Positions 16,541 through 24,845 of a DNA stretch of 45,236 bases are shown here, piece after piece. The stretch spans positions 1-45,236 of the forward strand of contig JAHBSW010000017.1 in assembly GCA_019638935.1 (NCBI GenBank). Direction: 5' to 3'. Position 1 is the first letter of the stretch. Each line of letters opens with the position of its first letter. Made by a program: the position numbers and the translations under genes. The stretch comes from Cryobacterium sp. GTDB lineage: Bacteria > Actinomycetota > Actinomycetes > Actinomycetales > Microbacteriaceae. Under the pieces are notes generated by a model that saw only the letters and a list, made by a program, of their open reading frames with translations, searched no databases and was not told where the DNA came from.

Positions 16541-17692
16541 ATGACCGTCGTGCTGGTGCTGAACGCGGGCTCCTCCTCGATCAAGTGGCGGCTGGTCGAC
16601 GGGCAGTCCGGAACGGCAATCCGGGGCGGCACCGTGGAACGGCTCGGTCACGATGCCTCCGAGGGAACGGGGCACGGTGCCGCGATCCGGGATCTGCTTG
16701 CCGAGCTGCGCCATGAACCTGTCGGCGTCATCGGTCACCGGGTGGTGCACGGCGGCAGCCGGTTCGATTCCGCGACGCTGATCACCGACGAGGTGGAGCA
16801 GCAGATCGACGATCTCGCCGCCTTGGCGCCGCTGCACAACCCAGTCAATCTCGCGGGCATCCGCGCCGCCCGCGCCGTGTTCCCCGGCGTCCCGAACGTG
16901 GCGGTGTTCGATACCGCGTTCCACCGCACCCTGCGCCCGGCAGCCACCGCCTATGCGCTGCCGCCGGAGCTCGTCCGGCAGCATCGGATCCGCCGGTACG
17001 GGTTCCACGGCATCTCCTACCAATACGTCTCCGCCCGGGCGGCCGAGCGGCTGGGGCGGCCGCTGTCGGAGCTGCGGCTGATCGTCTTCCATCTGGGGAA
17101 CGGCGCCTCCGCCTGCGCGATCGCCGGCGGGCGGTCCGTGGACACCTCGATGGGCATGACGCCCTTGGCAGGACTCGTCATGGGCACCCGCGCCGGCGAC
17201 CTCGATCCCGGAGTGCTCATCGCCCTCGGCCGAGCGGGCCTCGGATGGGACGAGCTTGAGGAGCTGCTGACCCGCGAGAGCGGCTTGCGCGCTTTGGCCG
17301 GCACCGAGGACATGCGCGACATCCACGCGGCTGCGGTCGCCGGCGATCCCGCCGCGACTGCGGCGCTGGAGGTCTACCACTACCGGCTGCGGCACTACCT
17401 CGGCGCCTACCTCGGCCAGCTCGGCGGCGCCGACGCGATCGTGTTCACCGGCGGTGTCGGCGAGAATGCCCCGGCGACCCGCGCCGCCGCCGTCTCCGGC
17501 ATGGAGCGTCTCGGGATTCGCCTCGACGACGAGCGCAACCGCGCGACGGCGGGGCGGGAGGCGCGGACGGTCTCCGACTCCCGCTCCCCGACCGCCGTCC
17601 TGGTCGTGCCCACAAACGAGGAGCTCGAGATCGCCCGGCAGTCTCTAGCCGCGGTGACTCGGCCCGACGCTGATCCAGCAGGGCCGGTCTAG
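16541..17692 (+). CDS. ackA: Acetate kinase
   Basis: Converts acetyl-phosphate and ADP to acetate and ATP. It belongs to the ASKHA fold: phosphate-1 loop LVLNAGSSSIKWRL at the N-terminus, the catalytic-His region YGFHGISYQYVS, phosphate-2 FHLGNGASA, and the adenosine loop VFTGGVGENAPATR. The 383 residues are slightly short for the family but complete. ATG 16541 has a GGGGG tract upstream; an in-frame upstream extension to TTG 16517 is unlikely. It has no pta partner. The likely source of acetyl-phosphate is the phosphoketolase 8 kb downstream in the same island. The gene converges on and overlaps the end of the DUF305 gene by 4 bases. The 232 bases before it hold no gene; a -10-like TAGAAT lies at 16495-16500. 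Confidence 0.93.
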   Translation: MTVVLVLNAGSSSIKWRLVDGQSGTAIRGGTVERLGHDASEGTGHGAAIRDLLAELRHEPVGVIGHRVVHGGSRFDSATLITDEVEQQIDDLAALAPLHNPVNLAGIRAARAVFPGVPNVAVFDTAFHRTLRPAATAYALPPELVRQHRIRRYGFHGISYQYVSARAAERLGRPLSELRLIVFHLGNGASACAIAGGRSVDTSMGMTPLAGLVMGTRAGDLDPGVLIALGRAGLGWDELEELLTRESGLRALAGTEDMRDIHAAAVAGDPAATAALEVYHYRLRHYLGAYLGQLGGADAIVFTGGVGENAPATRAAAVSGMERLGIRLDDERNRATAGREARTVSDSRSPTAVLVVPTNEELEIARQSLAAVTRPDADPAGPV

Positions 17693-18180
17693 TTCCCGAG
17701 CCGCTGCAGGATGTCCTTCATCTGATCGATTTCTTGTTGCTGGGACTCGACGATCTCGCCGCAGAGGTCTTTGATCTCCAGGTCGGTGATGTTCGACTGT
17801 TCGCAGAGCAGGATGGCTCGGGAGTGGTGGGGGATCATCGAGTCCAGGAACTGCTGGTTTCCCACGAACGTCGCGGCCCTTCCCATGAAGAACGCGCCGA
17901 CCGTGAGCAGGGCGAATGCGACGATGAGCCCGATGTTGAGCGGCTTGTTCGGGAACATGCGCCACATGATCGCGATCATGATGATGCCCATCGGGAACAC
18001 CATCATCAGGGCCATGTAGAGGTTGCTGATGTTCAGGTAGAGATCGCCGACGACGTTGATCAGTGCGAACGTGAAGAAGTACATCACCACCAGGCTCAGG
18101 GCCAGCGCGATGAGCAGGCGCAGGTAGCTCTTCGCACCGCCGGTGTGCGAGGCCCGTTCGTGCGGGGTGTGGTCGCTCAC
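17689..18180 (-). CDS. Membrane-anchored DUF305 protein
   Basis: A 163-residue protein with three N-terminal transmembrane segments (YLRLLIALALSLVVMYFF; LYMALMMVFPMGIIMIAI; IGLIVAFALLTVGAFFMG) and a C-terminal DUF305 half-repeat starting DSMIPHHSRAILL, in which the paired His may bind metal. DUF305 proteins recur in copper and silver resistance clusters but have no proven activity. GTG (18178-18180) overlaps the stop of the Cys-rich copper storage gene by 4 bases (GTGA), so the two form one operon on the minus strand, probably read from the CsoR-like box at 18664-18682. A longer upstream reading in this frame is out of register with any good start and overlaps the storage protein, so I rejected it. 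Confidence 0.8.
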   Translation of the reverse strand: MSDHTPHERASHTGGAKSYLRLLIALALSLVVMYFFTFALINVVGDLYLNISNLYMALMMVFPMGIIMIAIMWRMFPNKPLNIGLIVAFALLTVGAFFMGRAATFVGNQQFLDSMIPHHSRAILLCEQSNITDLEIKDLCGEIVESQQQEIDQMKDILQRLGN

Positions 18181-18581
18181 AGCAGGCCGAGCAGCTTCTC
18201 GCAGGCCTGCTCGCAGGTCCGGCAGGCTTCCGCGCACACCCGGCAGTGCTCGTGCATGCCGGCGTGCTGTTCGCATTCGTCGGCGCAGGCCGTGCACGCG
18301 GTGCGGCAGGCTTCCAGGGTGGCTCGCGTGACGTTCGCGTCGTAGCCGGTGCGCCGCGACAGGATGCGACCGGTTGTCTCGCATAGGTCCGCGCAGTCGA
18401 GGTTGGTCCTCACACACTTGGTGAGGTCGGCGATCATGTCCTCGCTCAAACAGGCGTCGGCGCACGCGCTGCACGCCTGGGCGCAGTCGACGCAGGCCTG
18501 AATGCAGGCCAGTAGTGCCGCCTGATCGAGGTCTCCCAGATCCTTCGGGTGGGTCCGGAGCATCTGATCCGCGATGGTCAT
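18177..18581 (-). CDS. Four-helix-bundle copper storage protein (Csp/DUF326-like)
   Basis: Small Cys-rich protein expected to hold many Cu(I) ions inside a four-helix bundle. I count 18 Cys in 134 residues, mostly in C-x3-C and C-x2-C patterns along helices (CIQACVDCAQACSACADAC; CRTACTACADEC; CRVCAEACRTCEQAC), the Csp signature. There is no signal peptide, so it should act in the cytoplasm like Csp3. ATG (18579-18581) has a perfect GGAGG site. It is the first gene of a two-gene operon with the DUF305 membrane protein, with a CsoR-like box about 80 bases upstream. Metal identity is inferred from the fold and the neighbours. Confidence 0.88.
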   Translation of the reverse strand: MTIADQMLRTHPKDLGDLDQAALLACIQACVDCAQACSACADACLSEDMIADLTKCVRTNLDCADLCETTGRILSRRTGYDANVTRATLEACRTACTACADECEQHAGMHEHCRVCAEACRTCEQACEKLLGLL

Positions 18582-18663
18582 CTCAGTCCTCCTTCTCGTC
18601 GGCCCGTATCGGGTCGGTTGCGAAGAACCGTAGGCCGGGCGGCAGCGGTCGACGACCGGCTTG

Positions 18664-18682
18664 CATACGCTAGGGGGGTATG
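18664..18682 (-). promoter_or_regulatory. CsoR-like operator upstream of the copper storage operon
   Basis: On the minus strand this reads CATACCCCCCTAGCGTATG, with CATAC/GTATG arms. It closely matches the box beside csoR (ATACCCC, CTAG, GTAT in the same order). It lies in the 160-base gap upstream of the storage gene, where a promoter is expected. Confidence 0.65.
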
Positions 18683-18741
18683 TTATGAGGAGTCCTGCCT
18701 TCCACACCCGGGCAGTAGGCGCCCGGGAGCGGCGACCGGCG

Positions 18742-19263
18742 CTAGAGCCGGTCGAGGATGAAGTCGACCCGCTCCTGCGCCCCGAGCACTGGGACGTGCA
18801 CGATCGGGAACGGCAGCGCCGCGTATACCTCGGTGAGCAGGTGATGGATCCGCTGCTGGGCGGCGGTGTCCTCGGTGCGGGCGTAGTCCGGCGCCAGCGG
18901 CAGCAGGTCCAGGATGAACGTCGTGCGGTAGTCCACCTGCTCGAGCGCGGCCACCAGGATCGGGTCGGGTTCGAGCTGCAGGAAGCGGTAGTAGGCCAGC
19001 GAGTCTGGGATGGCCCGGTCCAGAAACACCGTCGTGGCGGGATCGAGGGCGGCTTCCTCGGCGAGCTGCATGTCCAGCACGCCGCGCTGGAACTCGCGCT
19101 GCTTGGCGCGGACCTCCTCGACGGTTCGCCCCTCGATGCGCTGGAGATCGATGTAGTGGCGGGCGTGCTCGATGGTGGTGGTGTAGCCGCGGTCGCGTAG
19201 CAGGTTCACGGTCGTGGTCTTGCCCGAGCTAGGCCCACCGGTGATGACGTACCAGTTAGTCAC
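18742..19263 (-). CDS. P-loop ATPase/kinase, AAA_28 (NadR-like)
   Basis: A 173-residue P-loop NTPase. Walker A is TGGPSSGKTTTVNLL near the N-terminus, and a Walker B-like VFLDRAIPDSLAYY follows in mid-protein. The arrangement matches AAA_28/NadR-type small kinases, which phosphorylate nucleosides or small ligands; the substrate here is unknown. GTG (19261-19263) has a GAAAGGG ribosome site. The gene is divergent from csoR with the csoR operator between them, so it may be copper-controlled too. Proteins of this family do turn up in actinobacterial metal-resistance clusters, but I know of no defined copper role. Confidence 0.8.
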   Translation of the reverse strand: MTNWYVITGGPSSGKTTTVNLLRDRGYTTTIEHARHYIDLQRIEGRTVEEVRAKQREFQRGVLDMQLAEEAALDPATTVFLDRAIPDSLAYYRFLQLEPDPILVAALEQVDYRTTFILDLLPLAPDYARTEDTAAQQRIHHLLTEVYAALPFPIVHVPVLGAQERVDFILDRL

Positions 19264-19315
19264 GTTCGCCCTTTCAATTTGCGTTCTCCGGGAATATTTG
19301 GACTGACATGTACCC

Positions 19316-19334
19316 TATACCCCTAGTAGGTATA
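19316..19334 (+). promoter_or_regulatory. CsoR-like operator in the csoR divergent promoter region
   Basis: The sequence TATACCCCTAGTAGGTATA has 6-base arms (TATACC/GGTATA) around 7 central bases. It sits 24 bases before the csoR start, in the gap shared with the divergent ATPase gene. CsoR/DUF156 repressors bind such dyads with C/G-rich inner parts, and the position suits autorepression. Confidence 0.75.
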
Positions 19335-19357
19335 TGGTCAGGTAGGAGGTGGTCGGA

Positions 19358-19642
19358 ATGGCACACGGATACGTGGATGACAAGCAGGCGCTGCTGGCGC
19401 GGTTGCGTCGTGCGGAGGGTCAGGTGCGCGGGATCGCGCGGATGGTCGATGAGGACGTGTACTGCATCGACATCCTCACCCAGGTCTCCGCGGTGACGAA
19501 GGCGCTGGAGTCGGTCGCGCTGACCCTGCTCGAGGATCACCTCGGGCACTGCGTCGCCCAGGCGACCGCCGAGGGTGGCCCCGTCGCGGAGGAGAAGCTG
19601 CGTGAGGCGAACGCCGCGATCGCGCGGCTGGTCCGCTCCTAA
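19358..19642 (+). CDS. csoR: CsoR-type copper-sensing repressor
   Basis: DUF156 all-helical repressor that leaves DNA on binding Cu(I). The 94-residue protein has the DNA-contacting segment LLARLRRAEGQVRGIARMV and the expected ligand set: Cys in VYCIDIL, then His and Cys in HLGHCVAQ (C-x-n-H-x3-C), which marks the copper branch of the family. ATG 19358 follows an AGGAGG site at the right spacing; an upstream GTG (19349) overlaps that site and is rejected. Its own operator lies directly upstream. It is the first gene of the plus-strand copper run (copZ, copA and onwards). Confidence 0.92.
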   Translation: MAHGYVDDKQALLARLRRAEGQVRGIARMVDEDVYCIDILTQVSAVTKALESVALTLLEDHLGHCVAQATAEGGPVAEEKLREANAAIARLVRS

Positions 19643-19691
19643 ACATTCGTCCCCACAAACATTCATTCAATGCTCGCGAAGGGAGCACATC

Positions 19692-20045
19692 ATGACCGGA
19701 CAGGGATTCCAGGACCTCGGACTGCAGGCGACTAGCGGCGGCGGTTGCGCGTGTTGCAGCCCGACCACGCACGGCACCGCGGCGAAGGCCGAGGCTGCAC
19801 CGCCGGCTCAGCCTGGGGTGGGTGGCGTGTCGGCGCAGTTCCTGGTGGAAGGGATGACCTGCTCGCATTGCGTGCGCAGTGTGACCGAGGAGGTCTCCGC
19901 CATCGACGGCGTCTCCGGCGTCGAGGTCGATCTGCACGCGGGCGGCGTCTCGACGGTGACCGTGTCCAGCACCGCCCCGGTGGACGCTGCCCGCGTGAGG
20001 GAGGCGGTCGAGGAGGCCGGATACAGCCTCGCCAGCGCGTCATGA
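19692..20045 (+). CDS. copZ: CopZ-like copper chaperone with Cys-rich N-terminus
   Basis: A cytoplasmic Atx1-like chaperone that passes Cu(I) to CopA. The C-terminal ~65 residues form one HMA domain with the metal loop GMTCSHC and the usual end [11 protein letters not shown]. The N-terminal ~45 residues are unusual: a Cys cluster [13 protein letters not shown] followed by an Ala/Pro linker, which could give a second metal site. ATG 19692 has GAAGGGAG upstream. The stop overlaps the copA start (ATGA), so chaperone and pump are coupled. Confidence 0.9.
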   Translation: MTGQGFQDLGLQATSGGGCACCSPTTHGTAAKAEAAPPAQPGVGGVSAQFLVEGMTCSHCVRSVTEEVSAIDGVSGVEVDLHAGGVSTVTVSSTAPVDAARVREAVEEAGYSLASAS

Positions 20046-22330
20046 GTACGGCTACGGATGTCGATCTCGACATCACCGGGATGACGTGCGCGTCGTGCGC
20101 GACGCGGGTCGAGCGGAAGCTGAACAAGCTGCCCGGGGTGGAGGCGACCGTCAACTTCGCCACCGAGAAGGCCCGTGTCCACGCCGAGTCCCCGGTGGCG
20201 GTGGAGGAGCTGATCGCGGCCATCGAGCAGGCGGGGTACGGGGCGACCGTTCCTGCCCCACCCGCCACCGACCCCGTCGAGGGGCAAGCTGGTGCGCCTC
20301 GCGATGAGGAGCTGCTGTCGTTGCGGCAGCGGCTAATCATCTCGACGCTTCTGGCGGTGCCCGTCGGGGTGCTGTCGATGATCCCTGCGCTGCAGTTCAC
20401 CTCCTGGCAGTGGCTCGCCCTGACCCTCGCCGCCCCCGTGGTGGTGTGGGGGGCATGGCCGTTCCACCGGGCCGCGGCGATCAACGCCCGCCACGGCGCG
20501 GCCACGATGGACACCCTGATCAGCGTCGGCGTGCTGGCCGCGTTCGGCTGGTCGCTGTATGCGCTGTTCTTCGGCGGCGCCGGGATGCCAGGGATGCGGA
20601 TGAGCGTCACCTTCGTCGGCACCCCGCAGTCCGGCGGTCACGAGGTATACCTGGAGGTCGCCGCGCTGGTGACCGTGTTCATCCTGCTCGGCCGCTACCT
20701 CGAGGTCCGCGCCAAGCGGCAGTCCGGGGAAGCGCTTCGAGCCCTGCTCGAGCTCGGCGCGAAGGACGCGGTGGTCCTCCGGACAGGCGTCGAGCAGCGC
20801 ATCCCCGTCGGCCAGCTCGTCCCCGGCGACCGCGTCGTGGTGCGGCCGGGCGAGAAGATCCCCGCCGACGGCCTGGTCGCCGAGGGCGTCTCGGCGGTGG
20901 ACGAGTCGATGCTCACCGGCGAGTCCGTGCCGGTGGAAGTCGGCCCCGGCTCCCGCGTCGTCGGCGCGACCGTGAACACCGGCGGTCGCCTGCTGGTGGA
21001 GATCACCCGCGTCGGAGCGGACACCGAGCTGGCCCGGATGGCCCGGCTGGTCGAGGAGGCGCAGACCGGCAAGGCGCAGGTGCAGCGCCTCGCCGATCGG
21101 GTCTCGGCGATCTTCGTGCCCGTCGTCATCGTCCTCTCGTTGGCCGCGTTCGCCGGCTGGCTGATCGCCGGAGCCGGGCTGGAGGTCGCCTTCACCGCCG
21201 CGGTGACGACCCTGATCATCGCGTGCCCGTGCGCGCTCGGGCTGGCGACGCCGACCGCGTTGCTGGTGGGAACCGGCCGCGGCGCGCAGCTGGGCATCCT
21301 GATCCGCGGACCGCAGGTGCTGGAGCAGACCCGCCGCATCGACACCGTCGTGCTGGACAAGACCGGCACGGTCACCGCCGGCACCATGACCGTCACCGGC
21401 ATCCACCCCGCCGAAGGCACCGACCCGGCGGAACTGCTCCGAGTCGCCGCCGCGCTGGAGCACGGCTCAGAGCACCCCATCGGCCGCGCCATCACCGCCG
21501 CCGCGACCGTTGCGGCAGGCGCGGTGGAGTCCTTCTCCGCCGAAGCCGGTCAGGGCGTGCACGGCATCGTCGAGGGCCGGATGGTCGCTGCCGGCCGCGC
21601 CTCGTGGATCACGACGCGATGGGCCATCCCGGTCCCCGAGGAGCTCGCCGCGACGATCGCGGCGGACGAATCGGCGGGAGCGACCGTGACGGTGGTGGCG
21701 TGGGACGGGCAGATGCGCGGCACGATCAGCGTCGCCGACACCGTCAAGCCCACCAGCCCCGAGGCGATCGCCCGACTCCGAGCGCTCGGGCTGACCCCGA
21801 TCCTGCTCACCGGCGACAACCCGGGCGCCGCCCGCGCGATCGCCGACCAGGTCGGCATCGAGGACGTCCGTGCCGGGGTCACCCCGCAGGGCAAGCTCGA
21901 CACCATCCGAGAGCTCCAGGCCGCGGGACGCGTGGTCGCGATGGTCGGCGACGGCGTGAACGACGCCGCCGCCCTGGCCGCCGCGGACCTCGGCATCGCG
22001 ATGGGCACCGGCACCGATGCGGCCATCACCGCCGCCGACCTGACCATCGTCTCCGGAGACCTGGTGCTGGTCCCGGATGCGATCCGGCTGGCCCGCCGCA
22101 CCCTGGGCACGATCAAGGGGAACCTGTTCTGGGCGTTCGCGTACAACGTCGCCGCGATCCCGGTCGCGATGCTCGCCCTGCTCAACCCCATCCTCGCCGG
22201 CGCCGCTATGGCGTTCAGCAGCGTGTTCGTGGTCACCAACAGCCTCCGGCTGCGCCGCTTCCGCCCCCTGTCCGTCCCGACCCCCAGCGCAGCCCCGGTC
22301 TCGCGGGAGCCCGCCCCGATCCGGGCCTGA
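20042..22330 (+). CDS. copA: Copper-exporting P1B-type ATPase
   Basis: Cu(I) efflux pump of the inner membrane, 762 residues. An N-terminal HMA domain has GMTCASC (C16, C19). The transmembrane ion site is CPC (C395, C397, in [11 protein letters not shown]), the hallmark of Cu(I) transport. The phosphorylated Asp is D439 in DKTGT, followed by the HP dipeptide in SEHPIG and the hinge GDGVND (636-641). TGES is in the actuator domain. The start is ATG 20042, overlapping the copZ stop; reading back to 19745 in frame runs antiparallel to nothing but overlaps copZ and is rejected. All catalytic motifs are intact, unlike the second ATPase at 28183. Confidence 0.96.
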   Translation: MSTATDVDLDITGMTCASCATRVERKLNKLPGVEATVNFATEKARVHAESPVAVEELIAAIEQAGYGATVPAPPATDPVEGQAGAPRDEELLSLRQRLIISTLLAVPVGVLSMIPALQFTSWQWLALTLAAPVVVWGAWPFHRAAAINARHGAATMDTLISVGVLAAFGWSLYALFFGGAGMPGMRMSVTFVGTPQSGGHEVYLEVAALVTVFILLGRYLEVRAKRQSGEALRALLELGAKDAVVLRTGVEQRIPVGQLVPGDRVVVRPGEKIPADGLVAEGVSAVDESMLTGESVPVEVGPGSRVVGATVNTGGRLLVEITRVGADTELARMARLVEEAQTGKAQVQRLADRVSAIFVPVVIVLSLAAFAGWLIAGAGLEVAFTAAVTTLIIACPCALGLATPTALLVGTGRGAQLGILIRGPQVLEQTRRIDTVVLDKTGTVTAGTMTVTGIHPAEGTDPAELLRVAAALEHGSEHPIGRAITAAATVAAGAVESFSAEAGQGVHGIVEGRMVAAGRASWITTRWAIPVPEELAATIAADESAGATVTVVAWDGQMRGTISVADTVKPTSPEAIARLRALGLTPILLTGDNPGAARAIADQVGIEDVRAGVTPQGKLDTIRELQAAGRVVAMVGDGVNDAAALAAADLGIAMGTGTDAAITAADLTIVSGDLVLVPDAIRLARRTLGTIKGNLFWAFAYNVAAIPVAMLALLNPILAGAAMAFSSVFVVTNSLRLRRFRPLSVPTPSAAPVSREPAPIRA

Positions 22331-22357
22331 CCCATCGCTCAAGAAGGAGAAGACATC

Positions 22358-22648
22358 ATGTCCCACGACCACGATCACTCGGGGCGCGACCACACGGATG
22401 ACCACGCTCACGAGCATGCTCACGGAGCGCAGAATCACAGCGCGCACGAGCATCACCATCACGAGCCTCCGGCGGGGGCAACGAACCTGGTGACCTGTCC
22501 GGTGATGCCCGGCAACCGGGTCGATCCGGCGTGGGCCGAGCAACGCGGCCTGTTCCGGGACTACGAGGGCGCCCGCTACTGGTTCTGCTGCCCCGAGTGC
22601 GGTCCGCTGTTCGACGCCGACCCGGCCCGCTACGCCCACGCCGCCTGA
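22358..22648 (+). CDS. His-rich YHS-domain protein
   Basis: A 96-residue protein in two parts. Residues 1-36 are strongly His- and Asp-rich (HDHDHSGRDH, HEHAH, HEHHHHEPP), an evident metal-binding tail. The rest is a YHS-like module with Cys in VTCPVMPGN and FCCPECGPLF; YHS domains are found in copper-handling proteins and at the ends of metal ATPases. There is no signal peptide, so it should be cytoplasmic. It follows copA by 27 bases with an AGAAGGAG ribosome site and is probably in the same transcript. A role as a copper buffer or chaperone is inferred. Confidence 0.8.
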   Translation: MSHDHDHSGRDHTDDHAHEHAHGAQNHSAHEHHHHEPPAGATNLVTCPVMPGNRVDPAWAEQRGLFRDYEGARYWFCCPECGPLFDADPARYAHAA

Positions 22649-22677
22649 CTGACGACGGCGACAGAACGGAGCGCACG

Positions 22678-23259
22678 GTGGACACCGCGGTTGGATTGGT
22701 GCAAGCGTACTTGCGGGTAAACGGATACTTCACCGTCGCCGAGTACCCGGTGCTGGACGCGGCCGGTGCCGACAGGCCCCGCACCGTCACCGACCTGGAC
22801 ATCCTCGCGATCCGGCTCAACCGCGCACCCGGCGACGATCCGGACCCTGCGCTCGGCGCCCGGCCGGGCATGCCGGACATGATCGTGGGCGAGGTCAAGG
22901 AAGGCGCCCCTAAACTCAACCCGGCTATGCGCGACCCCGCTGTGCTGGAAGCCGCCTTCGCGCGGTTCGGCTGCTGCTCACCCGCCGACGCGCCCGCCCT
23001 CGTGCAAGAGCTGCTCACGGTCGGGCAGGTCACCGCCCCGGAAGGTCACCTGATTCGCGCCGTCGCGTTCGGCAATACCGCGAATCCAGCCCAATCGGCC
23101 TCGTGGCACACCGTCGCCCTCGCGCACGTCCTCGACTACCTCCGTCGCCACCTGGACCGCAACTGGGCGGCCGTCGGACGCACCCAGATCAAAGACGACA
23201 CCCTCGGGCTGCTCGCACTGATCGAGAAGTCCCATCGCAGCGGGGCCGGCCTACGATGA
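22678..23259 (+). CDS. Hypothetical protein with PD-(D/E)XK-like motif
   Basis: A 193-residue cytoplasmic protein starting at GTG 22678 (GGAG upstream). The N-terminal half has a nuclease-like order: helix (VGLVQAYLRVNGYFT), Asp in RTVTDLDILAIRL (D39, D41), then GEVKEG (E72, K74). That is the core of PD-(D/E)XK folds such as those of restriction enzymes and Holliday-junction resolvases. The C-terminal half is helical with a Cys pair (FGCCSP). It sits among copper genes with no obvious tie to metal. It may be an accessory gene carried with the island; function unknown. Confidence 0.65.
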   Translation: MDTAVGLVQAYLRVNGYFTVAEYPVLDAAGADRPRTVTDLDILAIRLNRAPGDDPDPALGARPGMPDMIVGEVKEGAPKLNPAMRDPAVLEAAFARFGCCSPADAPALVQELLTVGQVTAPEGHLIRAVAFGNTANPAQSASWHTVALAHVLDYLRRHLDRNWAAVGRTQIKDDTLGLLALIEKSHRSGAGLR

Positions 23260-23414
23260 CCGAGCGCCCGACACGTGCCATCCAGGATCTTCGCCCGCAC
23301 CGCGGCCCGGTTCAGTCGACTCGGCTGGTCACGACGCTCGCGCGTCGCCTCAGGTGCGCGCCGATCAGAATCCGGCGCGCCCGGAGTAACCTGGATGCGG
23401 GAAGGAGGTCGGCG

Positions 23415-23894
23415 GTGAACCACATCCGAGCTCTCGTGCACGCCCGGTCCGGGCTGCACCGGCTCCTGCTGACCTTCACCACCGCCCTTCTGCTGATCGC
23501 CGGCCTGCTGGCCATGCATACACTCACCGGCACCCTCTTGGGCGGGCATTCCGACACGACGGCGACCGCGTTCGAATCCGCCCATGTGGACGCCGGCACC
23601 GACATGAGCGCCGTCACCGCGACCGAGACCACGCCCGGCATGAACTCCGAAGCTGCTGCCGGTCATTGCGCAGGCGACTGTGGCGGCTCGGGCGGAGTGC
23701 CGGATCACTCGATGCTGACGATGGTGTGCGCGCTAGCACTGCTAGCCGCCGCCATCGTGCTGCTGGCGCCGGTCCTGCTGGCTCGCCTCGGCGTCGCCCT
23801 CGCCCTGCTGCGACTCCACGGACGCATTGTCCTGGCCGCGCTGCCGCACCCGCGACCACCCTCTCTCCTCGTCCTGTCCATCAGTCGAACCTGA
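23415..23894 (+). CDS. DUF6153-like membrane protein
   Basis: A 159-residue protein with an N-terminal membrane segment (LLLTFTTALLLIAGLLAM), a central outward-facing stretch with possible metal ligands (HCAGDCGGSGG and several Met/His), and a second hydrophobic region (MLTMVCALALLAAAIVLLAPVL). The layout matches DUF6153, a family I associate with actinobacterial copper clusters. GTG 23415 is chosen because it follows GGAAGGAGG; an ATG at 23256 overlaps the upstream stop and would add 53 Arg-rich residues before the membrane segment, which is less likely. Function unknown. Confidence 0.7.
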   Translation: MNHIRALVHARSGLHRLLLTFTTALLLIAGLLAMHTLTGTLLGGHSDTTATAFESAHVDAGTDMSAVTATETTPGMNSEAAAGHCAGDCGGSGGVPDHSMLTMVCALALLAAAIVLLAPVLLARLGVALALLRLHGRIVLAALPHPRPPSLLVLSISRT

Positions 23895-24004
23895 TTCCCC
23901 GCCCGTGCCGGCGCGACCGCGTGCCGGACGGTTCTCTCGCCGTGCCCACCCCGGGCGGGCGGAATCAGCTCACCCGTTTCGACTGACAGATAAGGACCCC
24001 TCTC

Positions 24005-24631
24005 ATGCGTTTCCGTACCCTCGCGCTGACCACCGGCGCTCTCGCCATCGCGCTCGTGCTCGCCGGCTGCGCCCCCACGGGCAGCTCTATGCCCGGCATG
24101 GATCACGGCCCCGGCGGCATGACCAGCACGACACCCGACACCACCGAGGAAGCGTCGTTCAACTCGGCGGACGAGATGTTCGTGACGATGATGATCCCCC
24201 ACCACGAGCAGGCCATCCAGATGGCCGATCAGATCCTGGCCAAGGACGGCATCGACGAGCGGGTCGTGGCCCTCGCCGAGCAGATCAAGGCCGCTCAGGA
24301 TCCCGAGATCCAGACCATGAAGGGCTGGCTCGAGGACTGGGGCATCCCCTACGACGACTCCATGTCCGGCATCGGCGGCATGGAGGGCATGGACCACGGC
24401 GACGGGATGATGTCCGAGGAGGACATGGCGGCCCTCGATGCCGCTACCGGTGTCGAGGCGACCCGCCTGTTTCTGGAGGGCATGATCACCCACCACCAGG
24501 GCGCGGTCATGATGGCCGAGATGGTGCTCGACAACGGGCAGAACCCGGATGTCGCCGCGCTGGCGCAGCAGATCATCGACGGGCAGACCGACGAGATCAC
24601 CACGATGCAGGACATCCTCGCCACCCTCTGA
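24005..24631 (+). CDS. DUF305 lipoprotein
   Basis: An exported lipoprotein of 208 residues: signal peptide, then lipobox LAGC (Cys near residue 22), then a Met/His-rich linker (MPGMDHGPGGM) typical of extracytoplasmic copper proteins. Two DUF305 half-repeats follow, each opening with a His pair (MIPHHEQAIQMAD and MITHHQGAVMMAEM), joined by another Met/Asp/His segment. It should bind copper at the outer face of the membrane. ATG 24005 follows ATAAGGA. It is followed by a strong hairpin (24644-24680). Confidence 0.88.
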   Translation: MRFRTLALTTGALAIALVLAGCAPTGSSMPGMDHGPGGMTSTTPDTTEEASFNSADEMFVTMMIPHHEQAIQMADQILAKDGIDERVVALAEQIKAAQDPEIQTMKGWLEDWGIPYDDSMSGIGGMEGMDHGDGMMSEEDMAALDAATGVEATRLFLEGMITHHQGAVMMAEMVLDNGQNPDVAALAQQIIDGQTDEITTMQDILATL

Positions 24632-24643
24632 CCCCCCCGGCCC

Positions 24644-24680
24644 CTCGGGCGGAGCCGATACCAAGCCGGCTCCGCCCGAG
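24644..24680. terminator. GC-rich hairpin, probable terminator or attenuator
   Basis: A perfect 14-base stem (CTCGGGCGGAGCCG, 24644-24657, pairing with 24667-24680) with a 9-base loop, 13 bases after the DUF305 stop. There is no T-run, which is common in high-GC actinobacteria. It divides the copA-to-DUF305 segment from the long overlapping run that starts at 24747, and may partly end transcription there. Confidence 0.6.
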
Positions 24681-24746
24681 CCCCGGCGACCCGCCAGGCC
24701 ATCGCTTCCAGGAACCGGCAGCGTGACCCGTCGAAAGGCCCCCGTC

Positions 24747-24845
24747 ATGACGTCCCGCACCCTGGCCGCCTCCCTGGTGGCCATCCTCCTCGCCCTGATC
24801 ATCCTGTCCGTGGCGACTGTTCTCTTCATCGGAGCCATCGCATGA
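24747..24845 (+). CDS. Tiny single-pass membrane protein (32 aa)
   Basis: MTSRTLAASLVAILLALIIL and a few more residues: almost the whole 32-residue product is one hydrophobic helix. ATG 24747 follows GAAAGG, and its TGA (24843-24845) overlaps the next start (ATGA). It could be a real membrane miniprotein or simply a leader that couples translation to the downstream lipoprotein. No homologue is recognised. Confidence 0.5.
   Translation: MTSRTLAASLVAILLALIILSVATVLFIGAIA

Noticed and set aside
18181-18474. Upstream extension of the DUF305 membrane protein to 18474
   Set aside because: It overlaps the Cys-rich storage gene in another frame; GTG 18178-18180 overlaps that gene's stop and begins just before the first membrane helix.
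19745-20041. N-terminal extension of CopA back to 19745
   Set aside because: It overlaps all of copZ in another frame and has no metal-domain sequence; ATG 20042 overlaps the copZ stop and starts the HMA domain properly.
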